DNA from: Pandoraea thiooxydans
GTDB lineage: Bacteria; Pseudomonadota; Gammaproteobacteria; Burkholderiales; Burkholderiaceae
DNA: 64,000 nt
Direction: 5' to 3'
NCBI RefSeq assembly: GCF_001931675.1
Contig: NZ_CP014839.1
Span: 2,790,001 to 2,854,000, forward strand
Shown here: positions 28,184-40,226 of the stretch, piece by piece
Numbering within the stretch: the stretch's first letter is position 1
How the letters are laid out: each line of letters opens with the position of its first letter
Translations under genes and position numbers: made by a program
Notes under the pieces: model-generated
What the model was told of the DNA's origin: nothing
Databases searched by the model: none
What the model saw: only the letters and a program-made list of their open reading frames with translations

Positions 28184-29107
28184 CTACAGGTCGGCCAGCA
28201 CCCTCAAATGCGCAACGACACTGCGGCCGAGCGCCGACAGGTTGTATCCGCCCTCCAGACAGCTGACGATGCGCCCATGGGCGTGTCGCTGCGCAACGGC
28301 CTTGACTTGCGCCGTGATCCAACTGAAATCCGCCTCGGTAAGGGCAAGGCCGCCAAGGTCATCGTCGCGATGCGCGTCGAAGCCCGCCGAGATGAAGATC
28401 ATCTGAGGCTTGAATTCCTCCAGGCGCGGCAGCCAGGTCAGGTCGATCATTTCGCGCACTTCCAACCCGCCGGTGCGCGCCGGCACCGGCACGTTGACCA
28501 TATTGGGGGCTGGATTTTCGGTGCCGCTGTATGGGTAAAACGGATGCTGGAAAATGCTGCACATGAGCACCCGGGACTCTCCGGCAAAAGCGGCTTCGGT
28601 GCCGTTGCCGTGGTGCACGTCGAAATCGACGATGGCGACCCGCTGCAGGCCATGGACGTCAAGCGCATGACGCACCGCAACCGCGATATTGTTCAGCAGA
28701 CAAAACCCCATGGCGGTACCTGGGGTCGCGTGATGTCCGGGCGGTCGAATGCTGCAGAATGCGTTCTCCAGCTCGCCGGCGAGCACCGCGTCGGTCGCGG
28801 CAACCGCCGCGCCAGCGGCCCGTCGGGCAGCTGTTAGCGAATGCGAGTTGAGCACCGTATCGCCGTCGATCGCAAAGTAGCCGCTCTTCGGCGCGTTGGC
28901 CGACAGGAAATCCCAGTGAGCAGCCGTGTGCGCCCGCAGAATGTCCGCTTCCGCCACCAGCGGCGCTTCGCGCCGCTCCAGCAGGCCGTCGATGCGCCCG
29001 GCGATCAACTGGTCTTCAATGGCCTGCAGGCGGGCAGGGCATTCCGGATGCCATTCACCCATTTCATGGAGCACGCAGTCCGGGTGCGTGTAAAAGCCGG
29101 TCGCCAT
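28184..29107 (-). CDS. Histone deacetylase/acetylpolyamine amidohydrolase family protein
   Basis: A 307-residue zinc amidohydrolase. Catalytic and metal motifs are in order: RPPGHHA (about 121-127), the Asp and His ligands in IVDFDVHHGNGT (about 158-169), and SAGFDAHRDD (about 247-256). The C-terminal EGGYNL carries the transition-state tyrosine. Bacterial members remove acyl groups from small molecules or proteins; the substrate is not evident here. Confidence 0.92.
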   Translation of the reverse strand: MATGFYTHPDCVLHEMGEWHPECPARLQAIEDQLIAGRIDGLLERREAPLVAEADILRAHTAAHWDFLSANAPKSGYFAIDGDTVLNSHSLTAARRAAGAAVAATDAVLAGELENAFCSIRPPGHHATPGTAMGFCLLNNIAVAVRHALDVHGLQRVAIVDFDVHHGNGTEAAFAGESRVLMCSIFQHPFYPYSGTENPAPNMVNVPVPARTGGLEVREMIDLTWLPRLEEFKPQMIFISAGFDAHRDDDLGGLALTEADFSWITAQVKAVAQRHAHGRIVSCLEGGYNLSALGRSVVAHLRVLADL

Positions 29108-29298
29108 ACGAAAATCTTTGTCTCGATCTGTTTAAATCGCTGCGCGGCCAGTCTCCGGGCGCGGCAGCCTCTTTTGCTATTATCCGCCCGTTCGCTTCAC
29201 GGCTGGCAACTGGGGGAATCTGCGGATTAAGGTATCACAGGTTCACTCGGTTATACTGCACGCATTGCTTTCCCCCGGCCCGACTCTCGCCTGACCGT

Positions 29299-30438
29299 AT
29301 GAAAAATCCGCTAAGGACTCCTCACGTGGACAAGCTGGCTCGCATTGTTGCCAACGTTTCGCTTTCGTTCCTGTTTGCCTTCGCCGCTGTCGTCCTGGCG
29401 CCTGCCCACGCGCATGCGACCCCGAGAAACGACCGGACGAACAATTCGCTGGAGGAGGAAATCGTACCCCAGCATTACGCCAACAACCCGGACGTCGACG
29501 CGTTCATTGCCGATCTGGTGGCGCGCGACGGATTCGACGGCGCGGCGTTGAAACGGCTGTTCTCGCAAGTCGATTATTCCCAGACGGCAGCGCGGCTGGT
29601 CGCGCCGCCGCCAGTGCCGACCCCGAAGAACTGGAGCGCATATCAGTCACGTCTGGTCGATTCCATTCGCATCAATGACGGCGTCCAGTTCTGGCAGGAC
29701 AATGATGCCACCTTGAAACGAGCGGCCGAACAATTTGGTGTGCCCCCGAGCATTATTGTTGCCATTATCGGCGTCGAAACCGTCTACGGTCGGCACATGG
29801 GCAACTTCCGCACGATCGACGCGCTGACGACCCTGGCCTTCGACTATCCGCAGACGAAGAACCGGGACGACCGCATGACAATGTTTCGCAAGCAGCTGGA
29901 AAATTTCTTGGTCTGGACCCGCGAACGCAATGTCGATCCGCTGTCGGTCTATGGGTCATATGCTGGTGCCATCGGCATTCCTCAATTCATGCCGACCAGC
30001 CTGATCAACTATGCAGTCGATTACGACGGCGATGGCAAGATCGACCTCGCGCACAGCGCTGCCGACGCAATCGGCAGCGTCGGCAATTTCCTGATGCAGC
30101 ATGGCTGGGAACGCGATCAGCCGGTGATTTGGCATATCGCGAGCGACCCTGGCAGCCAGGGGCTGGCGCAAGCGGGCGCGGATGGGCAGGCCAAACCGCA
30201 TTGGACGCTGGGTAATTTCCTCAAGGCGGGCATCGAGATGAACGAGCCCGGCCTGAACCTCGCCGCGCAGAGCAACACTCCGGTGTTGGTCATCGATTTA
30301 CCGACACCCGACCAACCCACTCAGTACTTCCTGGGGCTGCAGAATTTCTACGTCCTCACGCGCTATAACCGCAGTTTTTTCTATGCGATGGCGGTGTATG
30401 ACCTGGCCCAGGCAATCAAGGCGGCCAAAGCACCCTGA
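29299..30438 (+). CDS. mltB: Membrane-bound lytic murein transglycosylase B
   Basis: A 379-residue peptidoglycan lytic enzyme (GH103/SLT_3 type) forming 1,6-anhydro-muropeptides. A long signal peptide (hydrophobic about residues 20-38, ending PAHAHA) is followed by the catalytic domain with the acid glutamate in IIGVETVYGR (about 155-164). Next come GAIGIPQFMPTSL and the DYDGDGKIDL loop. The C-terminal segment has the NFYVLTRYNRS motif. No lipobox is seen, so it may be soluble in the periplasm. Confidence 0.93.
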   Translation: MKNPLRTPHVDKLARIVANVSLSFLFAFAAVVLAPAHAHATPRNDRTNNSLEEEIVPQHYANNPDVDAFIADLVARDGFDGAALKRLFSQVDYSQTAARLVAPPPVPTPKNWSAYQSRLVDSIRINDGVQFWQDNDATLKRAAEQFGVPPSIIVAIIGVETVYGRHMGNFRTIDALTTLAFDYPQTKNRDDRMTMFRKQLENFLVWTRERNVDPLSVYGSYAGAIGIPQFMPTSLINYAVDYDGDGKIDLAHSAADAIGSVGNFLMQHGWERDQPVIWHIASDPGSQGLAQAGADGQAKPHWTLGNFLKAGIEMNEPGLNLAAQSNTPVLVIDLPTPDQPTQYFLGLQNFYVLTRYNRSFFYAMAVYDLAQAIKAAKAP

Positions 30439-30525
30439 AAGGCCTGAACCGAGGCGCGCGATAAAGTAAATTCGCGCGCCGGCAAGCATTGACAGCTCAA
30501 CGATAGCGCGGCGGTGAAGCGGGGC

Positions 30526-31428
30526 TCAGGCAGGAAATACGCCGGTCGACAGATAGCGGTCGCCACGATCGCATACGACGAAAACGATCGTCGCATTCTC
30601 GACTTCCCGCGCAATACGCAATGCAATCGCGCAGGCCCCTGCAGCGGAAATACCACAAAAAATGCCTTCCTCCGCAGCCAGCCGTCGCGCCATGACCTCG
30701 GCTTCGGCCTGGGTAACGGACTCGGTACGATCAACCCGATTTCTGTCGAAAATTTTCGGCAGATAGGCTTCCGGCCATTTGCGGATGCCGGGAATCCGCG
30801 ACCCTTCCGCAGGCTCGGCGCCAACGATCTGAATGGCTGCGTTTTGTTCCTTCAGATACTGCGATACGCCCATGATCGTACCGGTCGTGCCCATGGCAGA
30901 GATGAAGTGCGTGATGTTTCCACCAGTGTCCCGCCAGATTTCCGGGCCAGTCGTTTCATAGTGAGCCAGCGGATTGTCCGGATTGGCAAATTGATCGAGA
31001 ATCACACCTTTGCCGTCTTTTTCCATTTGATTCGCCAGATCGCGGGCGTATTCCATGCCCCCCTTGACCGGCGTCAGAATGATCTGCGCGCCATACGCTG
31101 CCATGCTCTGCCGGCGCTCGATCGACAAGTCTTCCGGCATGATGAGAATCATTTTGTAACCGCGTATGGCGGCAGCCATTGCCAGCGCAATACCGGTGTT
31201 GCCGCTGGTCGCCTCGATCAGCGTATCGCCCGGCTTGATCCGGCCACGGGCTTGTGCATGCTTGATCATCGATAACGCCGGACGGTCCTTGACCGACCCT
31301 GCCGGATTATTTCCTTCAAGCTTGCCCAGAATCACGTTGTTGCGGCGACGCGCCTCCTCGTCCGGCAAGCGCACCAGTTGCACCAGAGGGGTATTGCCGA
31401 TCGTGTCTTCAATGGTTTTGTAAGTCAT
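30526..31428 (-). CDS. cysM: Cysteine synthase B
   Basis: A 300-residue PLP enzyme that makes cysteine from O-acetylserine and sulfide or thiosulfate. The PLP lysine is in NPAGSVKDRPA (about residues 39-49), the phosphate loop is ATSGNTGIAL (about 68-78), and SAMGTTGTIMG is the second phosphate-binding loop. The arginine-rich C-terminal and loop pattern fits CysM better than CysK. Confidence 0.94.
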   Translation of the reverse strand: MTYKTIEDTIGNTPLVQLVRLPDEEARRRNNVILGKLEGNNPAGSVKDRPALSMIKHAQARGRIKPGDTLIEATSGNTGIALAMAAAIRGYKMILIMPEDLSIERRQSMAAYGAQIILTPVKGGMEYARDLANQMEKDGKGVILDQFANPDNPLAHYETTGPEIWRDTGGNITHFISAMGTTGTIMGVSQYLKEQNAAIQIVGAEPAEGSRIPGIRKWPEAYLPKIFDRNRVDRTESVTQAEAEVMARRLAAEEGIFCGISAAGACAIALRIAREVENATIVFVVCDRGDRYLSTGVFPA

Positions 31429-31532
31429 TGCACAAAGCTCGCGAGCATAGGGAGTGCTTGCATTCTAAACCACGGCGGAGCGCGGTGCTGCAGCTCGGTC
31501 CGGACGGTTGCCCACCCGCTCATCGGGGAAAT

Positions 31533-31552
31533 AAAAAACCGCCGAAGGCGGG
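31533..31552 (-). terminator. Rho-independent terminator after the ComEA-like gene
   Basis: On the minus strand the stem CCGCC-TTC-GGCGG is followed by six T. It lies about 35 bases past the ComEA-like stop and before the cysM promoter region. Confidence 0.8.
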
Positions 31553-31587
31553 GGCCAAGGGCGGTTCTTTGGAAATGCAAGAAATCG

Positions 31588-31986
31588 CTACTTCTGCGCG
31601 GGTTTGCCGGCGGGCGTGGTAGCTGCGCCTTCATGCGCGGCGTTTTTCTTGGCCGCCTTGTCAGCCGAATGAGCGTTGCCTTTCGCGTCGCCATGCTTGC
31701 TTGCTGTCACTGGCGCCGCCTTCCTGTCGCCGAACGTCAGCCCTTCCGCCTCGAGTTTGGCAACGGATTTGCTCCCAATGCCCTTGACTCGTCTGGCAAG
31801 GTCCTCAGCGCTTTTGAACGGACCATTCTTGGTTCGTTCTTCCACGATCGCTTTTGATTTGGCTGCACCAATGCCCTTGATCGTTTCCAATTGAGCCTGG
31901 CTGGCCGTATTGACGTCAACGGCGGCCGCGGCCATACCGGAGAAAACAAAAAAAGCGACAACTGCCAGCAGTACTTTCTTCAACAT
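31588..31986 (-). CDS. ComEA-like helix-hairpin-helix secreted DNA-binding protein
   Basis: A 132-residue exported protein. The start at 31986 gives a signal peptide (MLKKVLLAVVAFFVFSGMAAAA) cut before VDVNTAS. One (HhH)2 domain follows: VNTASQAQLETIKGIGAAKSKAIVEER then LARRVKGIGSKSVAKLE. The about 55-residue tail is rich in Lys, Ala and His and is probably disordered and DNA-binding. Similar proteins bind incoming DNA in the periplasm during transformation. No other competence genes are nearby. Confidence 0.86.
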   Translation of the reverse strand: MLKKVLLAVVAFFVFSGMAAAAVDVNTASQAQLETIKGIGAAKSKAIVEERTKNGPFKSAEDLARRVKGIGSKSVAKLEAEGLTFGDRKAAPVTASKHGDAKGNAHSADKAAKKNAAHEGAATTPAGKPAQK

Positions 31987-32144
31987 AATGCGGTCCTTAT
32001 CGAGATTGACCACTTTTAAAATGGGCATACGACGATGCCGTTGCCCTCCCTGTGTCAACACCCCGCACCCGCGCCATCGGCGGAGAACCGACAGCAACGG
32101 GCGCGTGGCGCAAACGCTTCCAGCTCTCGAAGGCTGTTACAGAA

Positions 32145-33146
32145 TTATTTTGAAAGCAACCAATGACAGTACCGCTCAACGCCTTGAGCGACACTCAGGA
32201 ACGGAGCGTCGTAACCCGCCGCCCTCAATTGACCGATATCGGCTTGTGTGAAGCATTGATACTTGCCACGCAATGCGTCCGGAAATGGAATGTACTCAAT
32301 CAATCCGTCACGCACCAACGCTTCCAGCGGCATCGCCGGCATGCCCTGTACGCCACGTAGCGTATTGACCACGGCCATCGCAACGTCATTGAACGGCTGG
32401 GCACGGCCAGACCCCAGGTTGAAGATGCCGCTTTGCTCCGGGTGGTCGAAGAAATGCAAATTGACCTTCACGACGTCTTCGACCGATACGAAATCGCGGC
32501 TCTGCTGACCGGCGGCATACCCGCCGTATTCGCCGAACAGCTTGACCTTGCCTTCGCTGCGGAACTGGTTGAAATTGTGAAAGGCGACCGACGCCATGCG
32601 CTCCTTGTGCGCTTCGCGCGGACCGTAAACATTGAAATAGCGAAACCCTACGACCTGACTGGGCAGCTTTCCACCGGCGTTACGGGTCAGCCGCCGGACA
32701 ACCTGGTCGAAAAGAAATTTCGAATACCCATAGACGTTGAGCGGCTGCTCATACTCGCGCGACTCGACGAAGGTGTCGGAGCCCCCATAGACCGCGGCCG
32801 ACGACGCGTACAGCAGCGGTACGGCTTGCGCCAGACAACTGTCGAGCAGCGCACGCGTGTAGCGGAAATTGTTTTCCATCATATAGCGGCCGTCGGTTTC
32901 CATCGTGTCCGAACATGCGCCCTCGTGGAATACCGCGCGTACTTTACCGAACTCGCGCCGCGCCATACGCTCGATGAAATCGGTTTTGTCGAGGTAATCG
33001 CTGATATCGCAATCAACCAAATTGCGAAACTTGTCGGCGCGAGTCAGGTTATCGACCGCCACGATGTCGGTTTCGCCGCGCTCATTGAGTGCCTTGACAA
33101 GGTTGGCGCCGACAAAACCCGCTGCGCCGGTGACGATAATGGTCAT
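32145..33146 (-). CDS. hldD: ADP-L-glycero-D-manno-heptose 6-epimerase
   Basis: A 333-residue NADP-dependent SDR epimerase for the LPS inner-core heptose precursor. The start at 33146 gives the Rossmann motif [17 protein letters not shown] at the N-terminus; the upstream frame overlaps rfaE1. The catalytic Tyr and Lys are in [11 protein letters not shown], and the substrate loop is in [11 protein letters not shown]. It is one base after the rfaE1 stop, so it is co-transcribed. Confidence 0.97.
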   Translation of the reverse strand: MTIIVTGAAGFVGANLVKALNERGETDIVAVDNLTRADKFRNLVDCDISDYLDKTDFIERMARREFGKVRAVFHEGACSDTMETDGRYMMENNFRYTRALLDSCLAQAVPLLYASSAAVYGGSDTFVESREYEQPLNVYGYSKFLFDQVVRRLTRNAGGKLPSQVVGFRYFNVYGPREAHKERMASVAFHNFNQFRSEGKVKLFGEYGGYAAGQQSRDFVSVEDVVKVNLHFFDHPEQSGIFNLGSGRAQPFNDVAMAVVNTLRGVQGMPAMPLEALVRDGLIEYIPFPDALRGKYQCFTQADIGQLRAAGYDAPFLSVAQGVERYCHWLLSK

Positions 33147-33147
33147 G

Positions 33148-34107
33148 TCAGTTGCCTGGGAAAAGTTCTGCGTAATCGACGGTTGCCGTACCGAGCTTGC
33201 CGACGACGATACTGCCCGCCCGGTTCGCGTGCCGCACCGCGTCAGCCAGAGGCACGCCCGCTCCGACCATTGCGGCCAGCGTCGCAATCACGGTGTCGCC
33301 GGCACCCGAGACATCGTAGACTTCGCGTGCCTGAGCAGGCTCGTTCAGCACACCATCTGCGGTGAAGAGCGTCATGCCCTCCTCGGACCGGGTCAGCAGC
33401 AGCGCGTCGAGCGCGAGATCGTCGCGAAGCCTTTGCGCACGCGCCACAAGGTCGCTCTCCGAATGCCACCGCCCGACGACCTGCTGCAATTCCGCACGAT
33501 TTGGGGTGAGCACGGTAGCGCCCCGGTATCTCGCATATTCGCTGCCCTTCGGGTCGACCAGGACGGGCACGCCCGCCGCTCGAGCCGTCTCGATCATGGG
33601 CTGCACGTGGGTGAGACCACCCTTGGCATAGTCGGACAACAAGACGACGTTATGTGCCGGCAGCAGCTTGCGATACCGATCGAGGACGCCGAGCAAGACC
33701 TCGTGAGTCGGCTGATTTTCGAAATCTATCCGCAGCAATTGTTGCTGGCGCGATACGATTCTCAACTTGATCGTTGTCGACAGCTCTTCATCGCGGTGGA
33801 TGTGCGACGCGACGTCGCTCGCCGCCAACATGTCGGCAATGCGGTCACCCGGTTCATCCTGCCCGATCACGCAGAGCAGATCGGCTTTTGCGCCCAGCGC
33901 CGCCGCGTTGAGGGCGACGTTGGCAGCGCCGCCCAGGCGCTCCTCGTTGCGTTTCACATGCACGACGGGTACCGGTGCTTCAGGTGATATTCGGTTGACA
34001 TCGCCAAACCAATACCGGTCCAGCATCACGTCCCCGACGACCAACACGTGCGCCGCCGCGAGCCGCGCGCGCGTAATGGTGCCTGAGTTAGTCATTGTCT
34101 TACTCAT
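33148..34107 (-). CDS. rfaE1: D-glycero-beta-D-manno-heptose-7-phosphate kinase
   Basis: A 319-residue ribokinase-family (PfkB) enzyme for the heptose pathway. It has the N-terminal [21 protein letters not shown], the substrate loop [11 protein letters not shown] and the catalytic GAGDT motif in [12 protein letters not shown] (about 275). Only the kinase domain is present; the adenylyltransferase half of E. coli HldE must be a separate gene, as is usual in Burkholderia (HldA plus HldC). The start overlaps the ugd stop by 4 bases. Confidence 0.95.
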   Translation of the reverse strand: MSKTMTNSGTITRARLAAAHVLVVGDVMLDRYWFGDVNRISPEAPVPVVHVKRNEERLGGAANVALNAAALGAKADLLCVIGQDEPGDRIADMLAASDVASHIHRDEELSTTIKLRIVSRQQQLLRIDFENQPTHEVLLGVLDRYRKLLPAHNVVLLSDYAKGGLTHVQPMIETARAAGVPVLVDPKGSEYARYRGATVLTPNRAELQQVVGRWHSESDLVARAQRLRDDLALDALLLTRSEEGMTLFTADGVLNEPAQAREVYDVSGAGDTVIATLAAMVGAGVPLADAVRHANRAGSIVVGKLGTATVDYAELFPGN

Positions 34108-35480
34108 GAGCGTTGTGGCGCGGCAGAGCGCCCAATGGCGTAATACTCGATACCCAGTTCGCTCATGGCTTCCGGAGCGTAAAGATTACGACCGTCGAAC
34201 ACCAGCGGCGCCCTCATGGCCGCCTTGACGCGCTCGAAGTCGGGGCTGCGAAAAGCTTTCCATTCAGTCACAATGACCAGCGCATCGGCCCCTTCGAGTG
34301 CATCATTCTGTGATTGGGCAAAGGTGACGCGAGCCAGTAGTTCCTCTCGCCCCGCAAAATCGAGCGCCAGCACACGGCGAGCCTCGTCCATGGCAACGGG
34401 ATCGTAGATCCGCACGGAAGCGCCGTGCCCCAACAGGGCGGCAATGATGCGCCGGCTCGGCGCTTCGCGCATATCGTCGGTATTGGGTTTGAATGCCAAC
34501 CCCCAGATAGCGAATGACTTGCCGTCAAGGCGTTCACCCAGGCGCGCCAGGATCTTGCCAATCAGCACTTCCTTTTGCCGTTCGTTGACTGACTCGACCG
34601 ACGCCAGAATCTGCAGCGGCAGGCCGTTCTCGTTCGCGGTTCGCATCAACGCCTGGACGTCCTTGGGGAAACATGACCCTCCATAGCCGCATCCGGCATA
34701 GAGGAAGTCATAGCCAATGCGCGGATCCGAACCGATGCCCAGGCGAACGTGCTCGATGTCGGCACCGACGCGATCGGCCAGGTTGGCGAGTTCGTTCATG
34801 AAGGAAATCCGCGTCGCCAGCATTGCGTTCGCGGCGTATTTAGTGAACTCGGCAGAGCGCACATCCATAAAAAACGTTCGTTCATGGTTGCGGTTGAACG
34901 GTGCATACAGCGCTTTCATCATTGCCTTGGCCTTTTGCCCGGCAACGTCGTCGCGGCAGCCCAGCACAATGCGATCGGGGCGCATGAAATCTTCCACCGC
35001 AGCGCCTTCCTTGAGGAACTCCGGATTCGATACCACGGCGAATTCTGTGTCGGCGCCACGCGCCGCCAGCTCCTTGGCAATCACGTCGGTCACCCTGTCC
35101 GCGGTTCCAACCGGGACGGTCGATTTGTCGACGACAACCTTGTACTCCTTCATGTGACGTCCAATGTTCCGTGCCGCTGCCAGCACGTACTGCAAATCTG
35201 CCGAGCCGTCTTCGTCGGGCGGCGTGCCAACGGCAATGAATTGGATCTGGCCGTGCGCTACGCTCGCTGCAATGTCGGTCGAGAACACCATACGCCCGCT
35301 GGCACGGTTGCGGTCGATGATTTCCTGCAAGCCCGGTTCGTGGATAGGTACGCCGCCACTATTCAGAATGTCGATCTTGCGCTGGTCGATGTCCAGGCAA
35401 AAAACGTCATTGCCAAGCTCGGCCAGACAGGCGCCCGTGACAAGTCCAACATAACCGGTGCCGATGATAGTAACTTTCAT
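34104..35480 (-). CDS. ugd: UDP-glucose 6-dehydrogenase
   Basis: A 458-residue NAD enzyme that makes UDP-glucuronate, the precursor for Ara4N-modified lipid A and capsules. The N-terminal motif [20 protein letters not shown] fixes the start at 35480. The catalytic cysteine is in [13 protein letters not shown] (about residue 261), and the C-terminal domain includes [16 protein letters not shown]. It lies between lapB and rfaE1 in an LPS-related operon. Confidence 0.97.
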   Translation of the reverse strand: MKVTIIGTGYVGLVTGACLAELGNDVFCLDIDQRKIDILNSGGVPIHEPGLQEIIDRNRASGRMVFSTDIAASVAHGQIQFIAVGTPPDEDGSADLQYVLAAARNIGRHMKEYKVVVDKSTVPVGTADRVTDVIAKELAARGADTEFAVVSNPEFLKEGAAVEDFMRPDRIVLGCRDDVAGQKAKAMMKALYAPFNRNHERTFFMDVRSAEFTKYAANAMLATRISFMNELANLADRVGADIEHVRLGIGSDPRIGYDFLYAGCGYGGSCFPKDVQALMRTANENGLPLQILASVESVNERQKEVLIGKILARLGERLDGKSFAIWGLAFKPNTDDMREAPSRRIIAALLGHGASVRIYDPVAMDEARRVLALDFAGREELLARVTFAQSQNDALEGADALVIVTEWKAFRSPDFERVKAAMRAPLVFDGRNLYAPEAMSELGIEYYAIGRSAAPQRS

Positions 35481-35501
35481 AGCTGCTCGATACAAATAGG
35501 A

Positions 35502-36677
35502 TCAGGATGAAGCTGGCATGTCGGCGCGGCGGGGCACGTAGGTCTCCCATCCGCCGCACCCGGGGCATTGCCAGTAGAAAAAGCGGGCGCGAAAGCCGCA
35601 CTGCTCGCAGACATAGCGCGGCAAATTTTTGGTGCGCTGGAGTAGCCACTCTCGCACCATGACCAAATCGGCTTGCTGCGACCCGCTGGCGTGTTCGTGA
35701 TGCGCTGTCAGCAACTTGACGGCAGACTGCACGCTGGGCGCACGCTTCATTTCGTCTCGCACTACGGCGTAGGCCGCGTCGGGTCCATCCTGTGCCATGA
35801 CTTTTTCAAACACAACCTCGGCCAGATCATCCGAAGGATGGAGCGAAAGCATGTCGCGCAGATGAACGATGCCCTCGGCAGTTCGTCCCAGCGCTTCATA
35901 GGCACGCATCAGCCGCCCCGCAGCGAATCCCACGTAGGTTGGATTCTGCCGAGGTACCTCGCTCAGGATCGCCAGCGCACCTGCCGGGTCGCCATTGTGA
36001 AGCAGCATATCGCCACGCAACAGCATCGCGCGGACATTTGCCGGGTTGACGCGCAATGCCGCCTCGATTTCGGCCGAGGCGGCTGCGGCGTCTTTTCGCT
36101 GCAATGCTTCCTGCGCCAGTTCGCAATGAAACTGGGAGATTTCCTTTTCGTACGAAGAGCCGTCGCCGTCGGCGGCCAGGCGATCGGCACACTCGAGCGC
36201 CTTGTGCCACTCCTTTTCGATCTGGTAGATCGCCAGAACACTGTGCTGGGCCTGTTTTGCGAAGCTACCGGTTTGCAGTCGCTGGAAGGCTTCCTCGGCG
36301 CGATCCAGAAGGCCGGCCTTCAGGAAATCCTGTCCGAGATCGAAAAGCGCATGCTCCTGCTCGCTAACCGGCAGATCATCGCGACTCAGCAGGTTCTGGT
36401 GAACACGGATAGCGCGCTCTGTTTCGCCACGCCGCCGAAACAGGCTGCCGAGCGCGAAATGCAACTCCGTTGTCTCGGGATCGAGTTTTGCAACCTCGAT
36501 AAAAGCGTCGATCGCCTTATCGGGTTGTTCATTCAGCAGAAAATTGAGCCCGCGAAAATAAGATCGCGGTAAGTTGCTGCTCTCGGAAAGCAGGCTCTTG
36601 ACGTCGAACCGGGATGCGGCCCAACCCAGCCCAAAGATCACTGGGATCGCCAGCAACCACCAGACCTCGAATTCCAT
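35502..36677 (-). CDS. lapB: Lipopolysaccharide assembly protein B
   Basis: A 391-residue inner-membrane TPR protein that controls LPS amount by regulating FtsH degradation of LpxC. It has an N-terminal membrane helix (about 5-20), then TPR repeats (LNFLLNEQPDKAIDAFIEVAK and following). A C-terminal rubredoxin-like zinc site has four cysteines in YVCEQCGF and WQCPGCGGW. It follows lapA after 56 bases and precedes ugd by 21. Confidence 0.95.
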   Translation of the reverse strand: MEFEVWWLLAIPVIFGLGWAASRFDVKSLLSESSNLPRSYFRGLNFLLNEQPDKAIDAFIEVAKLDPETTELHFALGSLFRRRGETERAIRVHQNLLSRDDLPVSEQEHALFDLGQDFLKAGLLDRAEEAFQRLQTGSFAKQAQHSVLAIYQIEKEWHKALECADRLAADGDGSSYEKEISQFHCELAQEALQRKDAAAASAEIEAALRVNPANVRAMLLRGDMLLHNGDPAGALAILSEVPRQNPTYVGFAAGRLMRAYEALGRTAEGIVHLRDMLSLHPSDDLAEVVFEKVMAQDGPDAAYAVVRDEMKRAPSVQSAVKLLTAHHEHASGSQQADLVMVREWLLQRTKNLPRYVCEQCGFRARFFYWQCPGCGGWETYVPRRADMPASS

Positions 36678-36733
36678 TGTGGTATTTCTTTTGATAGTGT
36701 CGGTTAAACGCCGTCAGACTGGCGTTGGGTCAT

Positions 36734-37030
36734 TCAGACGGGCGGCAGGATGGGCGGTTGCTGTTGCACCCCGCTGGCGTCCCGTTGGGCCTGTTCCAGC
36801 GCCCGGCGCGCGCGGCGCAGATCGAAGCGCTGACGCACCAGACTGGGCAGTGTCGCCAGCACCCCCATCAGCATTCCCACCACGAAGAATGCAAGGCCAA
36901 TCAGAATCAGAGGCGCAGTCCATGTGTGCCCAAGAAACAGATGCAGCGGGACCTCGTCGGTATTGGCCAGCGCGAGCAGCAAAAGCACCAAAAAAATCAC
37001 CAGCCGTACGATCCAAACAATCAATTTCAT
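36734..37030 (-). CDS. lapA: Lipopolysaccharide assembly protein A domain-containing protein
   Basis: A 98-residue protein with two membrane helices (about 4-22 and 40-62) and a coiled-coil basic tail (RQRFDLRRARRALEQAQRDA). The start at 37030 is chosen for GGAG upstream and fits the family; the longer open frame reaches back over the ihfB terminator. It is the DUF1049/LapA partner of LapB. Confidence 0.9.
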   Translation of the reverse strand: MKLIVWIVRLVIFLVLLLLALANTDEVPLHLFLGHTWTAPLILIGLAFFVVGMLMGVLATLPSLVRQRFDLRRARRALEQAQRDASGVQQQPPILPPV

Positions 37031-37170
37031 GTCGAAATGCTCCTGCGGCAGGTTTGAAGTACATGACAACCCGCCCTCGGGCCTGCGCCATGCAGTGTCG
37101 CCGTATTGTACCGGAAAGCCCTCGCGCGTCTCCGCACGGCAAGGCGAGCAATAGAAAACGTCCGGCGCAA

Positions 37171-37206
37171 AAGTAAAAAAAGCGTCAGAAGACGCTTTTT
37201 TTACTT
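37171..37206 (-). terminator. Perfect 16-bp bidirectional terminator after ihfB
   Basis: AAGTAAAAAAAGCGTC is perfectly repeated inverted around an AGAA loop. The core GCGTC/GACGC is flanked by seven A and seven T, so it can act in both directions. It lies 14 bases beyond the ihfB stop. Confidence 0.9.
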
Positions 37207-37219
37207 GGAAAACCAATTG

Positions 37220-37513
37220 CTAGTTTTGCTCGGCCTTGTGGTCGACTCGCTCGCGCAATTCCTTGCCTGGCTTGAAGTGCGGCACGAACTTCTCCGGCAC
37301 CAGCACTTTCTCGCCGGACTTGGGATTACGCCCAACCCGCGGCGGCCTCCGGTTGAGCCCAAAGCTGCCGAAACCTCGGATCTCGATACGGTGACCGCAT
37401 GCCAGGGCATCGGCCATCGCATCAAGTATCGCCTTGACGGCGAAATCGGCGTCTTTGAGCACCAGTTGCGGAAATCGCGCCGCGAGCTGGTTGACCAATT
37501 CGGATTTGGTCAT
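37220..37513 (-). CDS. ihfB: Integration host factor beta subunit
   Basis: A 97-residue DNA-bending histone-like protein. It has the N-terminal [17 protein letters not shown] and the family signature [24 protein letters not shown] containing the intercalating proline region. The position just after rpsA is the classical cmk-rpsA-ihfB order. The rpsA-ihfB gap is 12 bases. Confidence 0.98.
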   Translation of the reverse strand: MTKSELVNQLAARFPQLVLKDADFAVKAILDAMADALACGHRIEIRGFGSFGLNRRPPRVGRNPKSGEKVLVPEKFVPHFKPGKELRERVDHKAEQN

Positions 37514-37525
37514 AAGGCTCGAACC

Positions 37526-39235
<1,710 letters not shown>

Positions 39236-39320
39236 AAAAATGGAAAATACCGTCAGGCGCGCATGTGGAACTGCGCCACAACGGGGGGTTAAAAGTTAAA
39301 AACACGCCATGAACAAAAGT

Positions 39321-40016
39321 TCAGGCACCTTGCGGGTACTGCGCTTGCGAGAACCATTCGAGCACCTGCGCAACAGCCTGATCGGCGGTCATGCCGGATG
39401 TATCGAGTACCCTCGCCCCTTCTGCCGGCCGCAGCGGCGCTTCTGCCCGGGTGCGATCCCGCGCGTCACGCTCCTGCAAATCCAGTAAAAGACTATCTAT
39501 ATTAGCAGAAAATCCTTTTTCTATCAATTGCTTATATCGCCTCTGCGCGCGCGCCTGAACGCTGGCGGTCAGAAACACCTTCAAAACCGCATCAGGAAAG
39601 ACGACCGTGCCCATATCACGGCCGTCGGCGACCAGTCCCGGCGCCTTCCTGAAGCTGTGCTGAAGCGCCAGAAGAGCACGCCTTACCGCCCCATGGACGG
39701 CAATCGCCGATGCTCGATTGCCGATCGCTTCGGCACGAATCGCGTCCGTGACGTCCTCGCCCGAGAGCCACACTCGCTGCTCGCCGAAGCGCACATCCAG
39801 GGTTTCGGCCAGAACCGACAGGGCATCGGCGTCGTCCGGGGCGATGCCATGGCGGGCACTGGCCAGTGCGGTCAAGCGGTATAGCGCGCCGCTGTCGAGA
39901 TAATGAAATTCCAGCGCATCGGCAACCCGGTGCGCCACCGTCCCCTTCCCCGAGGCCGTCGGCCCGTCGACGGTGATCACTGGTATCGCGCTATTGTCGC
40001 GCTCACTAACATCCAT
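39321..40016 (-). CDS. cmk: Cytidylate kinase
   Basis: A 231-residue NMP kinase that phosphorylates CMP and dCMP. The P-loop is [11 protein letters not shown] (about residues 18-28), followed by the CMP-binding insert with [19 protein letters not shown] and the lid [13 protein letters not shown] terminal segment RVLDTSGMT is also conserved. It lies between aroA and rpsA on the same strand. Confidence 0.97.
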   Translation of the reverse strand: MDVSERDNSAIPVITVDGPTASGKGTVAHRVADALEFHYLDSGALYRLTALASARHGIAPDDADALSVLAETLDVRFGEQRVWLSGEDVTDAIRAEAIGNRASAIAVHGAVRRALLALQHSFRKAPGLVADGRDMGTVVFPDAVLKVFLTASVQARAQRRYKQLIEKGFSANIDSLLLDLQERDARDRTRAEAPLRPAEGARVLDTSGMTADQAVAQVLEWFSQAQYPQGA

Positions 40017-40226
40017 GAGATAGCAAAGTCCTGCTTGGTTTGATATTTTCAGGCGTCAAGACCCGACAATGCCGGAAGCGAGGGACGTGGCCCCGTAACC
40101 CTCGCTGGAGCACCATTGCCACGCGTCAACTTCCGGATCCCGCACCGGGACACTTTTTTGTCGCCGGATTGAGTATAGTCGGGACACCGATCGCCAGGCG
40201 AACAGAACTCTTTGCCGGGCATCGCC

